A stretch of DNA of 64,000 bases from Rhodospirillales bacterium. Its GTDB lineage: Bacteria; Pseudomonadota; Alphaproteobacteria; Rhodospirillales; Shumkoniaceae. Shown piece by piece: positions 49,760 to 60,058 of this stretch. Numbering within the stretch: the stretch's first letter is position 1; each line of letters begins with the position of its first letter. A program made the position numbers and the translations under genes. The stretch is from the NCBI GenBank assembly GCA_018432935.1, contig JAHDSF010000006.1:310001-374000 (forward strand). The letters run 5' to 3'. Below the pieces are notes generated by a model. That model was not told the DNA's origin and did no database searches. It was given only the letters and a program-made list of their open reading frames with translations.

Positions 49760-49804
49760 CGTTGTGCGCCCAGCATGGGCGTGGCTCCTATTCTGGGTGC
49801 TCCT

Positions 49805-49906
49805 ATTCTGGGGACACCATACTTAATTCTTTGTCCAGAATTAAGTATGGTGTCCCCAGAATGTACCTATACTTAATTCTTCGTCAGAATTAAGTATAGT
49901 GTCCCC
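49805..49906. repeat. REP-like palindromic cluster, locus B (tRNA-Pro / MCP intergenic)
   Basis: Two hairpins lie side by side. The first has 26-base perfect arms (49805-49830 and 49837-49862) around a 6-base loop and uses the variant GGGGACACCATACTT. The second has 13-base arms (49868-49880 and 49886-49898), and its right arm continues into TAGTGTCCCC (core copy 49888-49906). A short direct repeat (CTCCTATTCTGGG) lies just before. The rest of the 319-base gap between tRNA and MCP holds only the tRNA terminator and the MCP ribosome-binding site. Confidence 0.85.
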
Positions 49907-50038
49907 ATAATGTACCCCAGGATGTACCCAAATACTCCCAGAATATCATCGGGATGCGCTATACCGAAGTATGGGTTCCCGGTTGCCCGGCGCCGGGGTT
50001 ACCCTCCGTCTTGCGGACGGAGCGGAAGGAGATCGGGC

Positions 50039-52114
50039 ATGCTGGCAGCGCTGAGACTGAGGGCCCGTGTCTCCCTGGCGATGATCGGCATAACCTCGCT
50101 GGCGGTGCTGGCGTGCGGCGGCATTCTGCTCCGGGCGGCGACCGGGGGTATCGGCGACGAGGCGCGAGCGCATGCCGGTGCCATTGCCGAGCAGTACGGC
50201 GCCTACGTCGCCAGCCAGTTCGCCTCGGCCATGACGGTGGCGCAAGGGCTCTCGGCAACTTTCGAGGGGCTCCACGACCGAGGCGTGGCGGATCGCGACG
50301 CCTACAATGCCGTGCTGGAAAGGACGCTCGCGCAGAACAAGCTTCTGGTGGGGGTCTGGACCGGGTGGGAAGCGAACGCTCTTGAGGGGCGTGACGCCGA
50401 CTTTGCCAACACCGGAGGTCACGATTCGAGCGGCCGGTTCATCCCCTATTGGGTGCGCTCCGCGGGCAAGATCGTGATGGTGCCGCTGGAGGCGTATGAC
50501 CAGAGCGGGGCGGGGGATTACTACCAGATCCCGAAGCGCACCGGCGCTGCCGCGGTCATCGACCCCTTCGTCTACCAGGTCGACGGCAAGGACGTCTTGA
50601 TGACCACCTTGGCGGTTCCCGTGCGGTCGAAGGGCGCGGTCGTCGGTGTCGTGGGCGTCGATATCGCGCTCGACGGGCTGCAGAGCGTGCTCTCCGCAAT
50701 CCGGCCCTTCGGATCCGGGTACCTCACCATCGTGACCGAGTCGGGAGGGATCGTCTCCCATCCGAAGGCATCGTGGCTGGGCAAGAACGTCAGGGACCTC
50801 GGCCTCGCCGCCGACCTGGTCAAGGGACTCACCGCCGGCGAAAGGAAAGCCGTGTCGGGCGCGTCTGCGGAGGTCGAGGGCGGCAGGGCGCTCGTCGTCA
50901 CGCAGCCGTTCACGTTCGACGGCCTGGCGAAGCCCTGGACGGTGGCCGTCGTCGCCCCCGAGAGTGTCGTCCTCGCCGCCGTCGGGACGATGCAGTGGCT
51001 GGTCGTTGCAATCCTTGCCGCCGCCGTCCTGGTCGCGGGAGGCGTGGCTTTGTTCGTCGGCGGCAACCTGGCCAAGCCGATCGTGGCCATGACGGCGGCC
51101 ATGACCCGGCTGGCCAAAGGCGACACCACGGTCGAGGTTCCCGGGCACGACAGGAAGGACGAGATCGGCGAAATGGCCGCGTCCGTCCTGGTATTCAAGA
51201 ACGACGCCTTGGACAAGGCTCGGCTGGAGGAGGAACGGGCCGAGCTCGAGCGCCGCGCCGAGCAGGAGAAGAAGGAGATGATGGCGCGCATGGCCGGCGG
51301 TTTCGAGGCATCGGTCGGGAAGATCGTGCGCCGGGTCTCGTCGGCCTCGAGCGAGCTCAACAACTCGGCCGAAGCGATGAGCGCAACCGCCGAGGAGACA
51401 GCCCGGCAGTCGGCTGCCGTCGCGACCGCTTCGGAAAGTGCCTCCGCGAGCGTCGGAGCGGTTGCCGCCGCCGCCGATCAGTTGTCGTCATCGATCGTCG
51501 AGATCGGCCGCCAGGTCGAGCAGGCCTCGGCCGTCGCCTCCGGCGCAGTTCGCCAGGCCAACGAGACCAATGCCAAGATGCAGGGGCTCACCGAGGCGGC
51601 GGAAAAGATCGGTGCCGTCCTCAGCCTGATCGGCGACATTGCCGCCCAGACGAACCTGCTCGCCCTCAACGCCACCATCGAAGCGGCTCGGGCCGGCGAT
51701 GCCGGGAAAGGCTTCGCGGTCGTCGCTTCCGAGGTCAAGAACCTCGCGAACCAGACCGCCAGCGCCACCGGGGAGATCGCGACCCAGATCGAAGGCGTGC
51801 AGAACTCGACCCGCGACGCCGTGGAGGCGATCGCAGCCATCACGAGGGCGGTCGGCGACATCGACCGGATATCGTCGGCGATCGCAGCGGCCGTCGAACA
51901 GCAGTCGGCGGCCACCCAGGAGATTGCCCGGAGCATCGAGCAGGCCTCCTCAGGCACATCCGAGGTCAACACGAACATCATCGGCGTCAACAAGGCCGCC
52001 AACGACACCGGTGCCGTGGCGACGCAGATCCGCTCGGCGGCGGGGTCGCTGTCGGAGCAGGCGGACACCTTGCGTACCGAGGTCGAGAAGTTCCTGGCCA
52101 CGGTTCGCGCCTGA
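50039..52114 (+). CDS. Methyl-accepting chemotaxis protein with dCache sensor
   Basis: Transmembrane chemoreceptor, 691 residues. It has an N-terminal helix (about residues 10-33), a 280-residue periplasmic dCache-type domain (with [11 protein letters not shown] and the YYQIPKRTG segment), a second helix (about 317-341), a HAMP linker and the cytoplasmic MCP helix bundle whose tip reads [20 protein letters not shown]. No CheR/CheB pentapeptide is visible at the C-terminus. The start at 50039 follows AAGGAGA; the longer reading would include the REP cluster. Ligand unknown. Both flanks carry REP/RAYT sequence. Confidence 0.92.
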   Translation: MLAALRLRARVSLAMIGITSLAVLACGGILLRAATGGIGDEARAHAGAIAEQYGAYVASQFASAMTVAQGLSATFEGLHDRGVADRDAYNAVLERTLAQNKLLVGVWTGWEANALEGRDADFANTGGHDSSGRFIPYWVRSAGKIVMVPLEAYDQSGAGDYYQIPKRTGAAAVIDPFVYQVDGKDVLMTTLAVPVRSKGAVVGVVGVDIALDGLQSVLSAIRPFGSGYLTIVTESGGIVSHPKASWLGKNVRDLGLAADLVKGLTAGERKAVSGASAEVEGGRALVVTQPFTFDGLAKPWTVAVVAPESVVLAAVGTMQWLVVAILAAAVLVAGGVALFVGGNLAKPIVAMTAAMTRLAKGDTTVEVPGHDRKDEIGEMAASVLVFKNDALDKARLEEERAELERRAEQEKKEMMARMAGGFEASVGKIVRRVSSASSELNNSAEAMSATAEETARQSAAVATASESASASVGAVAAAADQLSSSIVEIGRQVEQASAVASGAVRQANETNAKMQGLTEAAEKIGAVLSLIGDIAAQTNLLALNATIEAARAGDAGKGFAVVASEVKNLANQTASATGEIATQIEGVQNSTRDAVEAIAAITRAVGDIDRISSAIAAAVEQQSAATQEIARSIEQASSGTSEVNTNIIGVNKAANDTGAVATQIRSAAGSLSEQADTLRTEVEKFLATVRA

Positions 52115-52118
52115 CACT

Positions 52119-52910
52119 ATAATTCAGGGGACACAATACGGAATTGACGGCAGCCGGCCGGTGCCCTATCCTCGGGGGATGGCCAGGCTCGCACGCATCG
52201 TCGTCCCCTCGGTACCGCACCACGTCACCCAGCGCGGCAACCGCCGCCAGCAGGTGTTCTTCGGCGAGGAGGACTACCGCACCTACCTGGAGCTGCTGGC
52301 CGAGCACACGCGCGCCGCCGGGGTGGCGGTGTGGGCGTGGTGCCTGATGCCGAACCACGTGCATTTGATGCTGGTGCCGCCGGAACCGGGAGCCCTGCGG
52401 GCGGCGCTGGCCGAGGCGCACCGGCGCTATTCGCGGGCGGTGAACTTCCGCCAGGGCTGGCGGGGCTACCTGTGGCAGGGCCGCTTCGCCTCGTGCCCCC
52501 TGGACGAGGCCCACGCGCTGGCGGCGGCGCGTTATATCGAGCTCAACCCGGTACGGGCCGGTCTGGCGGCGCGCCCCGAAGACTGGCCGTGGTCAAGCGC
52601 CGCGGCGCACCTGGGCCGCGGCGCCGACGGGATAACGGACGTCGGCGGATTGGGCGGGCAATTCCCGGACTGGGCGGGGTTCCTCGCCGCGGGGCTGGAT
52701 GAGACGATGCTGGAGGCCATCCGCCGCGGCGAGCGCACCGGCCGTCCGCTCGGCGACTCCGCCTTCGTCGCGCGCCTCGAGGCTGCTACCGGCCGGGCGC
52801 TCGCCCGACGTAAGCCGGGACCGAAAACGAAAGCGCGGCGACGGAAGCAGGGCAAGCCATCCGCCCGCAGTTAAGTATAGTGTCCCCCGAATTAGTGTCC
52901 CCTGAATTAT
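52119..52910. mobile_element. RAYT unit: transposase gene with flanking inverted REP sequences
   Basis: A 16-base perfect inverted repeat (ATAATTCAGGGGACAC at 52119-52134 and its complement at 52895-52910) frames the RAYT gene. A core REP copy (52872-52887) overlaps the gene's stop. The right end finishes at the first base of the xylG stop codon, and the left end begins 5 bases after the MCP stop, so the unit exactly fills the gap between two convergent genes. Confidence 0.75.
52179..52874 (+). CDS. REP-associated tyrosine transposase (RAYT, Y1/HUH family)
   Basis: Single-strand-specific transposase-like endonuclease related to IS200/IS605 TnpA and associated with REP sequences. The HUH motif is H60-V-H62 in MPNHVHLML. 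The catalytic tyrosine is most likely Y84 in RRYSRAVN. The family segments LWQGRFAS and ARYIELNPVRAGLA with PEDWPWSS follow. The C-terminal 30 residues are highly basic. The protein is 231 residues and starts at 52179 after GGGGG. The stop TAA lies inside a REP core copy (TTAAGTATAG). Confidence 0.92.
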   Translation: MARLARIVVPSVPHHVTQRGNRRQQVFFGEEDYRTYLELLAEHTRAAGVAVWAWCLMPNHVHLMLVPPEPGALRAALAEAHRRYSRAVNFRQGWRGYLWQGRFASCPLDEAHALAAARYIELNPVRAGLAARPEDWPWSSAAAHLGRGADGITDVGGLGGQFPDWAGFLAAGLDETMLEAIRRGERTGRPLGDSAFVARLEAATGRALARRKPGPKTKARRRKQGKPSARS

Positions 52911-53686
52911 CAGTGGAACCCCGGCATCTCCTCGCCGGCGGAATCCTCGGGCAGCTTTCCGAGGATGATCATCGCCAGCACCTGATCCTTGGTGACCTCG
53001 GTCGTGCGCCGGGTGCCGACCAGATTCCCGTTCTTCAGCACGCTCACCCGATCGGCAAGGTCGAAGACGTCGTGGATGTCGTGGCTGATCAGGAAGATGC
53101 CGATGCCCTCGGCCTTGAGCTGCTTGACCAGTTCGCCGACCATGCGGGTTTCGTGCGGGCCCAGCGCGGCGGTCGGCTCGTCCATGATCAGGATGCGGGC
53201 GTTGAAGTAGATGGCGCGTGCGATCGCCACCGACTGCCGCTGCCCGCCCGACATGTTGCGGACCGCCCCCTTGATGTTGGTGAAGTTGGGGTTGAGACGC
53301 CGCACCACCTTGCGGGTCTCGTTCTCCATCGCATCGTCGTCGAGGGTTCCCCACCGGGTCAGCAGCTCGCGCCCGAGGAACAGGTTGCCGGGGGCGTCCA
53401 GGTTGTCGGCCAAGGCGAGGGTCTGGTAGATCGTCTCGATGCCGTGGCGCTGGGCGTCGCGGGGGCTCTCGATCTCGACCTTTTCGCCGTTGATGCGAAT
53501 CTCGCCGGCGTCGGGCGCGATGGCGCCGGACAGGATCTTCATCAGCACCGACTTGCCGGCCCCGTTGTGGCCCAGCACGCCGACCACCTCGCCGGGGTGA
53601 AGATCGACGCTGACGCCGCGCACGGCATGGACGCCGCCGAAGCGCTTGTGGATGTCCCGCATCTCGACCAGGGGCGCCGTACTCAT
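52910..53686 (-). CDS. xylG: Sugar ABC transporter ATP-binding protein (single-domain XylG/FrcA-like)
   Basis: ATPase of a CUT2-type sugar importer. Walker A is GHNGAGKS (39-46), the signature is MSGGQRQ (around 145), Walker B is ILIMDEPT, and the switch histidine is in LISHD. The 258-residue length means one ATPase domain, unlike the two-domain XylG of E. coli; such single-domain versions (for example FrcA) are known in alphaproteobacteria and would act as a dimer. It follows the permease gene by 11 bases. Xylose is inferred from the xylose isomerase in the same run. Confidence 0.9.
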   Translation of the reverse strand: MSTAPLVEMRDIHKRFGGVHAVRGVSVDLHPGEVVGVLGHNGAGKSVLMKILSGAIAPDAGEIRINGEKVEIESPRDAQRHGIETIYQTLALADNLDAPGNLFLGRELLTRWGTLDDDAMENETRKVVRRLNPNFTNIKGAVRNMSGGQRQSVAIARAIYFNARILIMDEPTAALGPHETRMVGELVKQLKAEGIGIFLISHDIHDVFDLADRVSVLKNGNLVGTRRTTEVTKDQVLAMIILGKLPEDSAGEEMPGFH

Positions 53687-53697
53687 GGAGGGACCTC

Positions 53698-54951
53698 CTA
53701 CCTGCGGTGCCTGTTGTAGGCGGTGTCGAACCAGACCGCGGCGATCAGCACCAGGCCGATGATGACCTGGCGCATGGCGCTGGAGACGCCCAGCAGCACC
53801 ATGCCGTTCTCCAGGCTCTGCATCACCACGGCGCCGAGGATGGCGCCTGCCACCGTGCCGACGCCGCCCGCCAGCGAGGTGCCGCCGATCACTGCGGCGG
53901 CGATCACGCTGAGCTCCGCCAACAGGCCCATCGAGTTGGCGCCGGCGTTCAGACGCGCGGTGGTGATGACGGCGCCGATCGCGCACAGCACCCCCATCAG
54001 GACGAACACCATGAGGGTCGTCTTGCGGACGTCGATGCCCGACAGCTCGGCCGCCTCCGGGTTGCCGCCCATGGCGAACACGTAGCGGCCGAACTTGGTG
54101 GCGCGCGAGATGAACATCATGAAGACGACCACGATCATCAGGATCAGCACCGGGACGGGGATCCCGCGCGGGATGTCGCTGCGCGGCAGCGTGTAGGCGT
54201 TCATCACCATGACGAAGCCGACGATGATGGCGGTCGCGACCAGGATGATGCCCAGCTCCGCCCACATGGGCTTCACCGGGAACCCGTAGCGGTGGCGCTT
54301 GGCGCGGCTGGTGAAGGCGTTGAAGACGACGAAGGCGATCGCCAGCACCCCGGTCACCCAGCTCCAGACGGCGCCGATCGAACCTTGGATGCCGCCGCCG
54401 AAGACCTGGAAGGTGGGATCCATCGGGGCGACGGTGCGGCCCTCGGTGACGATCCAGGCGCAGCCGCGGAAGATCAGCAGCCCGGCCAGCGTGACGACGA
54501 AGGCGGGAACGCCGCGGTAGGCGATCCAGTAGCCCTGCCAGGCGCCGATCGCGGCGCCGACGGCGAGGGCCATCACGACGGTCAGCGGCCAGTTCCACCA
54601 GACGCCGAGGGGGAGGATCTCGACCTGGAACACCGCCAGCACCATCCCCGAGAAGCCGAGGATCGAGCCCACCGAAAGATCGATGTGGCGGGCGACGATC
54701 ACCAGCACCATGCCGGTCGCCATGATGCCGACGACGGTGCTTTGGACGGTGAGGTTGTAGAGGTTGCGGGGGGTCAGGAAGATGCCGTCCGTCAGGGCCG
54801 TGAAGACGATCCAGATCACCACCAGCGCGCCGACCATCGCCAGCATCCGGGTATCGAGCTCGGTCAGCTGGACGAATCGTTCAAATGCCCCGATCTGCGG
54901 CCCCGAGTCCTGCGGCGGCCGGCCTTTTACGGCCTGGGTTGCGTCTCCCAT
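53698..54951 (-). CDS. xylH: Sugar ABC transporter permease (XylH-like)
   Basis: Membrane subunit of the CUT2 family importer, 417 residues with about ten or more helices. The motifs [14 protein letters not shown] and [17 protein letters not shown] are typical of the BPD_transp_2 fold. The start at 54951 gives MGDATQ; it lies 66 bases after the binding-protein stop. As an XylH type it is longer than the ribose permease RbsC (about 320). Confidence 0.92.
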   Translation of the reverse strand: MGDATQAVKGRPPQDSGPQIGAFERFVQLTELDTRMLAMVGALVVIWIVFTALTDGIFLTPRNLYNLTVQSTVVGIMATGMVLVIVARHIDLSVGSILGFSGMVLAVFQVEILPLGVWWNWPLTVVMALAVGAAIGAWQGYWIAYRGVPAFVVTLAGLLIFRGCAWIVTEGRTVAPMDPTFQVFGGGIQGSIGAVWSWVTGVLAIAFVVFNAFTSRAKRHRYGFPVKPMWAELGIILVATAIIVGFVMVMNAYTLPRSDIPRGIPVPVLILMIVVVFMMFISRATKFGRYVFAMGGNPEAAELSGIDVRKTTLMVFVLMGVLCAIGAVITTARLNAGANSMGLLAELSVIAAAVIGGTSLAGGVGTVAGAILGAVVMQSLENGMVLLGVSSAMRQVIIGLVLIAAVWFDTAYNRHRR

Positions 54952-55017
54952 CCCGGTCCTCCCTTCCCCTGGGCGGTGCGGCGGGACGAGCGGATCCCGC
55001 CGCACCGAGCTGGAGTC

Positions 55018-56052
55018 CTACTTGCAGGCGGCCGGCGCCTTCTGCGCGTCGACGCCCTGGCAGACGACTTCTTTCTTCACCCAGCCGGCCTTGATCACGA
55101 CGTCGAGATTGTCGGCGGTGATCGGGATCGGCTTCAAGAGGACGGAGTGCATCTTGACCTTCTTCGGGCCGTCCGCGAACACGACGTGGCCCGGAATCTT
55201 GTCCATCGCCTTGCCCTTGGCGAGTTCGATGGCGATCTGGGCGGCGTTCTTGCCCAACTCGCGGGCGTCCTTCCAGACGCTGACGGTCTGCAGGCCGCGG
55301 GCGACCCGGTTGAGGGCCGCGAAGTCGCCGTCCTGACCGGACACCGGGACCACCATGCCCTGGGCCGTCAGCGCTGCGATGGCACCGCCGGCGGTGCCGT
55401 CGTTGGAGGCGACCACGGCATCGACCTTGTTGTTGTTGGCGGTCAGGATCTGCTCCATGTTGGCCTGGGCCACTTCGGGCTTCCAACCGTCGGTGTACTG
55501 CTCGCCGACGACCTTGATGTCGCCCTTGTCGATGGCGGGCTTGAGCACCTCGAGCTGGCCGGCATGCAGGAAATCGGCATTCGGGTCTGCCGAGTAGCCC
55601 TTGATGAACACGTAATTGCCCTTGGGCTGCTTCTTGAACACCTCGCGGGCCTGCAGGCGCCCGACCTCCTTGTTGTCGAACGTGAGGTAGAACACGCCCG
55701 GGTCTTCGATCAGGCGGTCGTAACCGACCACGGGAATGCCCTCCGCCTTGGCCTTGTTGACGCCGGGCAGGACGGCGGCCGAATCCCAGGCCAGCACGAT
55801 CAGGGCTTCGGCGCCGCGGGTGATCAGGCTCTCGATGTCGGCGATCTGCTTTTCGTTGGACGATTGGGCATCGGCCGAGATGTACTTGTAGCCCATGCTT
55901 TCGATGACGCTCTTCATCGCCGCCTCGTCGGTCTTCCAGCGCTCTTCCTGGAAGTTCGACCAGCTGACGCCGATGATCTTCTGGGCGAAGGCGGTGCCGC
56001 CGAAGATCGTGCAGGCGGCAACGGATACGGCAAGCAGGGTTTTCAGCTTCAT
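55018..56052 (-). CDS. xylF: D-xylose-type periplasmic substrate-binding protein XylF
   Basis: Periplasmic receptor of the sugar importer, 344 residues. The signal peptide ends at AFA-Q (about residue 23). The mature protein starts [20 protein letters not shown], close to XylF, and continues with the two-lobed type I binding fold ([30 protein letters not shown]). Substrate xylose is supported by xylA upstream in the same run, but XylF-like receptors also bind other pentoses. Confidence 0.92.
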   Translation of the reverse strand: MKLKTLLAVSVAACTIFGGTAFAQKIIGVSWSNFQEERWKTDEAAMKSVIESMGYKYISADAQSSNEKQIADIESLITRGAEALIVLAWDSAAVLPGVNKAKAEGIPVVGYDRLIEDPGVFYLTFDNKEVGRLQAREVFKKQPKGNYVFIKGYSADPNADFLHAGQLEVLKPAIDKGDIKVVGEQYTDGWKPEVAQANMEQILTANNNKVDAVVASNDGTAGGAIAALTAQGMVVPVSGQDGDFAALNRVARGLQTVSVWKDARELGKNAAQIAIELAKGKAMDKIPGHVVFADGPKKVKMHSVLLKPIPITADNLDVVIKAGWVKKEVVCQGVDAQKAPAACK

Positions 56053-56211
56053 CTTCCTTTTCCTCTTCCTCTTCCTCTCCTGATTTGTTCCAGGCAGCGT
56101 TTCTTGTTGCTGTTGGCGGGGATCTCCGCTTGTGTAGCGCCTCCTTGCCGGGTCAGTCCCGGCCGCGAGTCGGGAGGCAAGGCGATCGAAACGGACGCAT
56201 GCGGCCCTGTC

Positions 56212-57525
56212 CTAAAGATGGCGTGCGATCAGGTTCTCCAGCGCCTCCTGGCGGCCGGAGCGGGGAGCAGGATCGAGATTCCCGGCCAGCACCCGGTCGG
56301 AAAGCTGCTGCAGCGTCATCCTGCCCTCGATGATGTCCCTGCCGAGCGGCCCGTTCCAGCCGGCATAACGCTCGTCCACCGCGGCCTGGAGGGTGCCGTC
56401 CTCGATGATCCGGGCGGCGGTCAGCAACGCCCTGGCACAGATATCCATGCCGCCGATGTGGGCGTGGAAAAGGTCGACCGCATCGATCGACTGGCGGCGC
56501 ACCTTGGCGTCGAAGTTGAAGCCGCCGTTGCCCAGGCCGCCCGCCTTGAGGATGACGAGCAGCGGCGGCACCAGATCCTGGAGGTTGCTCGGGAACTGGT
56601 CGGTGTCCCATCCGCACTGCGGGTCGCCGCGGTTGATATCGATGCTGCCGAGCAGTCCATTCGCTGCCGCATAGGCGAGCTCGTGTTCGAAGGTGTGGCC
56701 AGCCAGGGTGGCGTGGTTGACCTCGACGTTCAGCTTGATCTCGTTCTCCAGCCCGTAGGCGCGCAGGAACGCGTGCACGGCGGCGGCGTCGTAGTCGTAC
56801 TGGTGCTTGGTCGGTTCCTGCGGCTTCGGCTCGATCAGGATCGTGCCGTTGAAGCCGATCCGGTGCTTGTGCTCGACCACCAGGCTCATGAAGCGGCCGA
56901 GCTGGTCGAGCTCGCGCTTGAGGTCGGTGTTGAGCAGGGTCTCGTAACCTTCGCGGCCGCCCCACAGCACGTAGTTGACGCCGCCCATGCGATGGGTCGT
57001 CTCCAGCACCGCCCTGACCTGGGCGGCGGCGTACGCGAACACCTCGGGGTCGGGGTTGGTGGCCGCGCCGGCCATGAAGCGCGGATGGCTGAACAGGTTG
57101 GCGGTGCCCCAAAGCAGGCGAATCCCGGTGCGCTCCATCTCGGCCAGCGCCTTGTCGGCCATCGCCGCGAGATTGGCGTTGCTTTCCTTCAGGGTCTTCC
57201 CGGCGGGCGCGAGATCGCGATCGTGGAAGCAGAAGAACGGCACTCCCAGCTTGGCCATGAAATCGAATGCAGCGCGGAGCTTCAGGTCCGCCATTTCCAT
57301 CGGGTCGCCGGGCTCCGTCCACGGCCGTCTCAAGGTGGCGTCGCCGAACTGGTCGCCGCCGTCGCCGCAGAACGTGTGCCAATAGGCGACCGCGAACCGG
57401 AGGTGCTCTTCCATCCGTTTGCCCAGGACCACGCGGTCCTTGTCGTACCAGCGGAAGGCGAGGGGGTTTTCGGTCTCGGGACCCTCGTAGGGAATCTTGG
57501 CGATACTGTCGAAATAGGAGTCCAT
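56212..57525 (-). CDS. xylA: Xylose isomerase
   Basis: Metal-dependent interconversion of D-xylose and D-xylulose. The 437-residue group II enzyme has the catalytic histidine in [11 protein letters not shown] (near residue 100), metal ligands in [17 protein letters not shown], the [16 protein letters not shown] segment and [19 protein letters not shown]. The start at 57525 gives [15 protein letters not shown] and lies 4 bases after the aldo/keto reductase stop. A 159-base gap with no gene follows before xylF. No xylulokinase gene is in the window. Confidence 0.96.
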   Translation of the reverse strand: MDSYFDSIAKIPYEGPETENPLAFRWYDKDRVVLGKRMEEHLRFAVAYWHTFCGDGGDQFGDATLRRPWTEPGDPMEMADLKLRAAFDFMAKLGVPFFCFHDRDLAPAGKTLKESNANLAAMADKALAEMERTGIRLLWGTANLFSHPRFMAGAATNPDPEVFAYAAAQVRAVLETTHRMGGVNYVLWGGREGYETLLNTDLKRELDQLGRFMSLVVEHKHRIGFNGTILIEPKPQEPTKHQYDYDAAAVHAFLRAYGLENEIKLNVEVNHATLAGHTFEHELAYAAANGLLGSIDINRGDPQCGWDTDQFPSNLQDLVPPLLVILKAGGLGNGGFNFDAKVRRQSIDAVDLFHAHIGGMDICARALLTAARIIEDGTLQAAVDERYAGWNGPLGRDIIEGRMTLQQLSDRVLAGNLDPAPRSGRQEALENLIARHL

Positions 57526-57529
57526 GGCC

Positions 57530-58513
57530 TCACCAGCGGTGGTGAACGTGGGGGTGGATAAGCGCCTCATAGAGCTTGGCAACCCGCGTCATCGTCGCCG
57601 CCTCGACCGGCGGCGCGTCGGACGCGGCGGCATTGGCGCGGGCCTGCACCGCGTTCTTGGCGCCCGGGATCACACAGCTCACGGCGTCGAACATGAGAAT
57701 CCAGCGCAGCGCGAACTGCGCCATAGGCAGATCGGGCGGCAGCAAGGGCCGCAGCGCCTCGACCGCCTCCAGGCCGACGTCGAATGGCACCCCGCCGAAG
57801 GTTTCGCCGACGTCGAAGGCGGCCCCGGTCCGGTTGTATTGGCGGTGGTCGTCGGCGGCGAAGGTGGTGTCGTGGCGCATCCGTCCCGACAGCAGCCCGC
57901 TCGCCAGCGGCACCCGGGCGATGATGCCGACGTCGGCCTCCTCGGCGAGGCGGAAGAACAGCTCGGCCGGGCGCTGGCGGAAGATGTTGAAGATGATCTG
58001 CACGCTCTCGACGCCGGGGTAGCCGATCGCCTTGATCGCCTCCTCGACCTTCTCGACCGAGACGCCGTAGTGCAGGATCTTGCCCGCCTGCTTCAGGCCG
58101 TCGAGAGCGGCGAACACCTCGGGCCGGTAATAGACCTCGGTCGGCGGGCAATGCAGCTGCACCAGGTCGAGCGCCTCGACCTCGAGGTTGCGCAGGCTGC
58201 GCTCGACGAAGGCGGTCAGGTTGGCCTCGTTATAGCCCTCGGCGACGTGCGGCCGCAGGCGCCGCCCTGCCTTGGTGGCCACGAACACCCGGTCGGTACG
58301 GTCCTTGAGGACGCGGGCGATCAGTCGTTCGCTGCGCCCGTCGCCGTAGACGTCGGCGGTGTCGATGAAGTTGACGCCGGTGTCGAGCGCCGCCTCGAGC
58401 GCGGCGACGGCATCATCGTCCGAGACGTCGCCCCAGTCGGCGCCGATCGCCCAGGCGCCGAAGGCGACCTCCGACACCCGCATCTCGGTGCGTCCAAGTC
58501 GCCTGTACTGCAT
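57530..58513 (-). CDS. Aldo/keto reductase
   Basis: NAD(P)-linked oxidoreductase with a TIM-barrel fold, 327 residues. The AKR tetrad region appears as [12 protein letters not shown] (Asp and Tyr), VATKAGR (Lys) and LVQLHCPP (His). It could reduce sugars or act as an aldose dehydrogenase in the sugar pathway, since it is the first gene ahead of xylA and divergent from the LacI regulator. The ATG at 58513 follows GGGAGGAAG. Substrate is inferred only from context. Confidence 0.88.
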   Translation of the reverse strand: MQYRRLGRTEMRVSEVAFGAWAIGADWGDVSDDDAVAALEAALDTGVNFIDTADVYGDGRSERLIARVLKDRTDRVFVATKAGRRLRPHVAEGYNEANLTAFVERSLRNLEVEALDLVQLHCPPTEVYYRPEVFAALDGLKQAGKILHYGVSVEKVEEAIKAIGYPGVESVQIIFNIFRQRPAELFFRLAEEADVGIIARVPLASGLLSGRMRHDTTFAADDHRQYNRTGAAFDVGETFGGVPFDVGLEAVEALRPLLPPDLPMAQFALRWILMFDAVSCVIPGAKNAVQARANAAASDAPPVEAATMTRVAKLYEALIHPHVHHRW

Positions 58514-58563
58514 TGCTTCCTCCCACCAGTGCCCGGTGGCGCGACCCGGCGCCAAACGAACCA

Positions 58564-58615
58564 TGACGTATTTTTCGTCAATTCATGATGTATCCACGAT
58601 GCCTCAGAAACGTTT
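58564..58615. promoter_or_regulatory. Candidate operator sites between AKR operon and LacI-type gene
   Basis: TGACG-N7-CGTCA (58564-58580) is an inverted repeat in an AT-rich stretch, and AAACGTTT (58608-58615) is a CG-centred palindrome of the kind LacI-family proteins bind. Both lie between the divergent aldo/keto reductase and regulator genes. They are candidates; binding is not shown. Confidence 0.35.
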
Positions 58616-58769
58616 GCGTGTCAATAACGGCAGCCGCACTTAGCAAGGGGCCCGCGGGAGCGCTACCAAAAGGAGCGGCGTCCGTGACGTCGTTCATGAG
58701 GGCTTTTACCTCACGTTGCATGCGCCGAGACCTCACGCTATAGTGGGCTCCTTCCGTGGGAGCAGTCCC

Positions 58770-59810
58770 GTGCGACAACCGAAGACCCGTCTGGTCGACA
58801 TCGCCCGTGAAGCGGGCGTCAGTCTTGCCACTGTCGATCGTGCCCTCAACGGCCGTTCAGGCGTCCGCGACGAGACCGCCGAGAAGATCCGCAAGGCGAT
58901 CCGGCGGCTCGAGACCCGCTCGATCGCTCGCATGCCCGTGACCGGAGGGCGCATCGGCCGGTTGCGCTTCGACGTCGTCCTGCCGGCCGGCACCAACACC
59001 TTCATGAACAACCTCGAGGCGGCGCTGCTTGCCGCGGCCGGCGACCTCGCGGAGACGGGGGTGATGCTGACCAGCCGCCGCATCGAGGGCTTCAACCCGG
59101 CGGCACTGGCGGAGACGATCCGTACCGTGGGCGAGCAGTCGGACGGCCTCGCCGTCGCCGCGCTGGAAAACCCGCTGGTTCGCGAAGCGGTTCAGGAAGT
59201 CAGTCGGAATGGGGTCCCGGTGGTTACGCTCGTTTCCGACCTCTCGAACTCGCGGCGCATCCGTTATGTCGGGCTCGACAACAGGGCGGCGGGGCGCACG
59301 GCAGGCTACCTGATGGGGCGCTTCGCGGCCGGGCGGCGCGGCAAGGTGGCCCTCATCGCCGGCAGCATCGGCATGAGCTATCGCGACCACGACGAGCGCG
59401 AGCTGGGGTTTCGCGACGCCGTCCACGAACAGTTCCCCAACCTCGAAATCATTGCCCGCTTCGAGAACCAGGACAATTTCCAGAAAGCCCACACCCAGAC
59501 CCGGATCATTCTCGATGCTCACCCCGATCTGCTCGGCATCTACAACATCGGTGCCGGCAACCGGGGCATCGGCGCCGCCCTTTCCGAGCGCGGACTCAAG
59601 GGCAGGGTGATCTTCATCGGCCACGAGCTGACGAGCTTCAGCCGCGCCTTCCTGATCGAGGGCGTGATGGACGCCGTCATCAACCAGGATGTCACTCACG
59701 AGGCGACCGAGGTGCTGCGCGCGCTGCTGCATCACCATCAGCGCACGACCTTCAACCTCAACCTGGGTCAGCCGCGGATCGAGGTGTTCGTGCGCGAGAA
59801 CCTGCCGTGA
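58770..59810 (+). CDS. LacI-family transcriptional regulator
   Basis: A 346-residue DNA-binding regulator. The N-terminal helix-turn-helix (TRLVDIAREAGVSLATVDRALNG, about residues 5-27) is followed by the hinge and a periplasmic-binding-protein-like sensor domain resembling those of pentose-responsive members. GTG at 58770 with GGGAG upstream is the likely start; the longer reading from 58716 adds a non-homologous stretch. It is divergent from the aldo/keto reductase-xylA-xylFHG run, which it probably controls, with a sugar as effector. Confidence 0.88.
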   Translation: MRQPKTRLVDIAREAGVSLATVDRALNGRSGVRDETAEKIRKAIRRLETRSIARMPVTGGRIGRLRFDVVLPAGTNTFMNNLEAALLAAAGDLAETGVMLTSRRIEGFNPAALAETIRTVGEQSDGLAVAALENPLVREAVQEVSRNGVPVVTLVSDLSNSRRIRYVGLDNRAAGRTAGYLMGRFAAGRRGKVALIAGSIGMSYRDHDERELGFRDAVHEQFPNLEIIARFENQDNFQKAHTQTRIILDAHPDLLGIYNIGAGNRGIGAALSERGLKGRVIFIGHELTSFSRAFLIEGVMDAVINQDVTHEATEVLRALLHHHQRTTFNLNLGQPRIEVFVRENLP

Positions 59811-60018
59811 CCGGCTCCGGCGGCGCCTCGGCAGCCGCCTTCGCCCGCTCCCGCTCCAGGACTTTCGCCGATGCGGCGAGGCGGCGGGCCGCCTCCTCGG
59901 GCGGGACCGTGCAGAACACGGTGGCCCGGCCGGTGCGGCCGAAATGCGGATAGTCGAGCAGGGCATCGTCCAGCCGGCGCGGACGCGGGATCAGGGCGAT
60001 CGAGGCATCGCGCCGCAC
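59758..60018 (-). CDS. Hypothetical small ORF (low support)
   Basis: An 86-residue frame starting at GTG with GGAGA upstream and overlapping the 3' end of the LacI-type gene by 53 bases on the other strand. The first 60 residues (with YPHFGRTGRATVF) look protein-like, while the overlapping tail is Arg/Pro/Ala-rich and typical of antisense reading. No family recognised. It may be a real short gene, a remnant, or chance. Confidence 0.3.
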   Translation of the reverse strand: MRRDASIALIPRPRRLDDALLDYPHFGRTGRATVFCTVPPEEAARRLAASAKVLERERAKAAAEAPPEPVTAGSRARTPRSAADPG

Positions 60019-60058
60019 GTCTTCGCTCTCCGCTTATCAGCGGGGAGAGGGGAGGGCC

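Noticed and set aside
50039-52114. MCP start further upstream at 49910
   Set aside because: The added residues would be translated from the REP cluster; the ATG at 50039 has AAGGAGA at proper spacing and leads into the first membrane helix.
52119-52910. Complete IS200/IS605 insertion sequence
   Set aside because: There is no TnpB, and the sequence context (REP copies at other loci, RAYT-type C-terminus) fits a domesticated RAYT rather than a self-mobile IS.
53707-57561. 1284-codon open frame antisense to xylH, xylF and xylA
   Set aside because: It spans three well-supported genes and two intergenic gaps on the other strand; composition (His/Asp/Gly/Val-rich) is that of antisense reading of high-GC codons.
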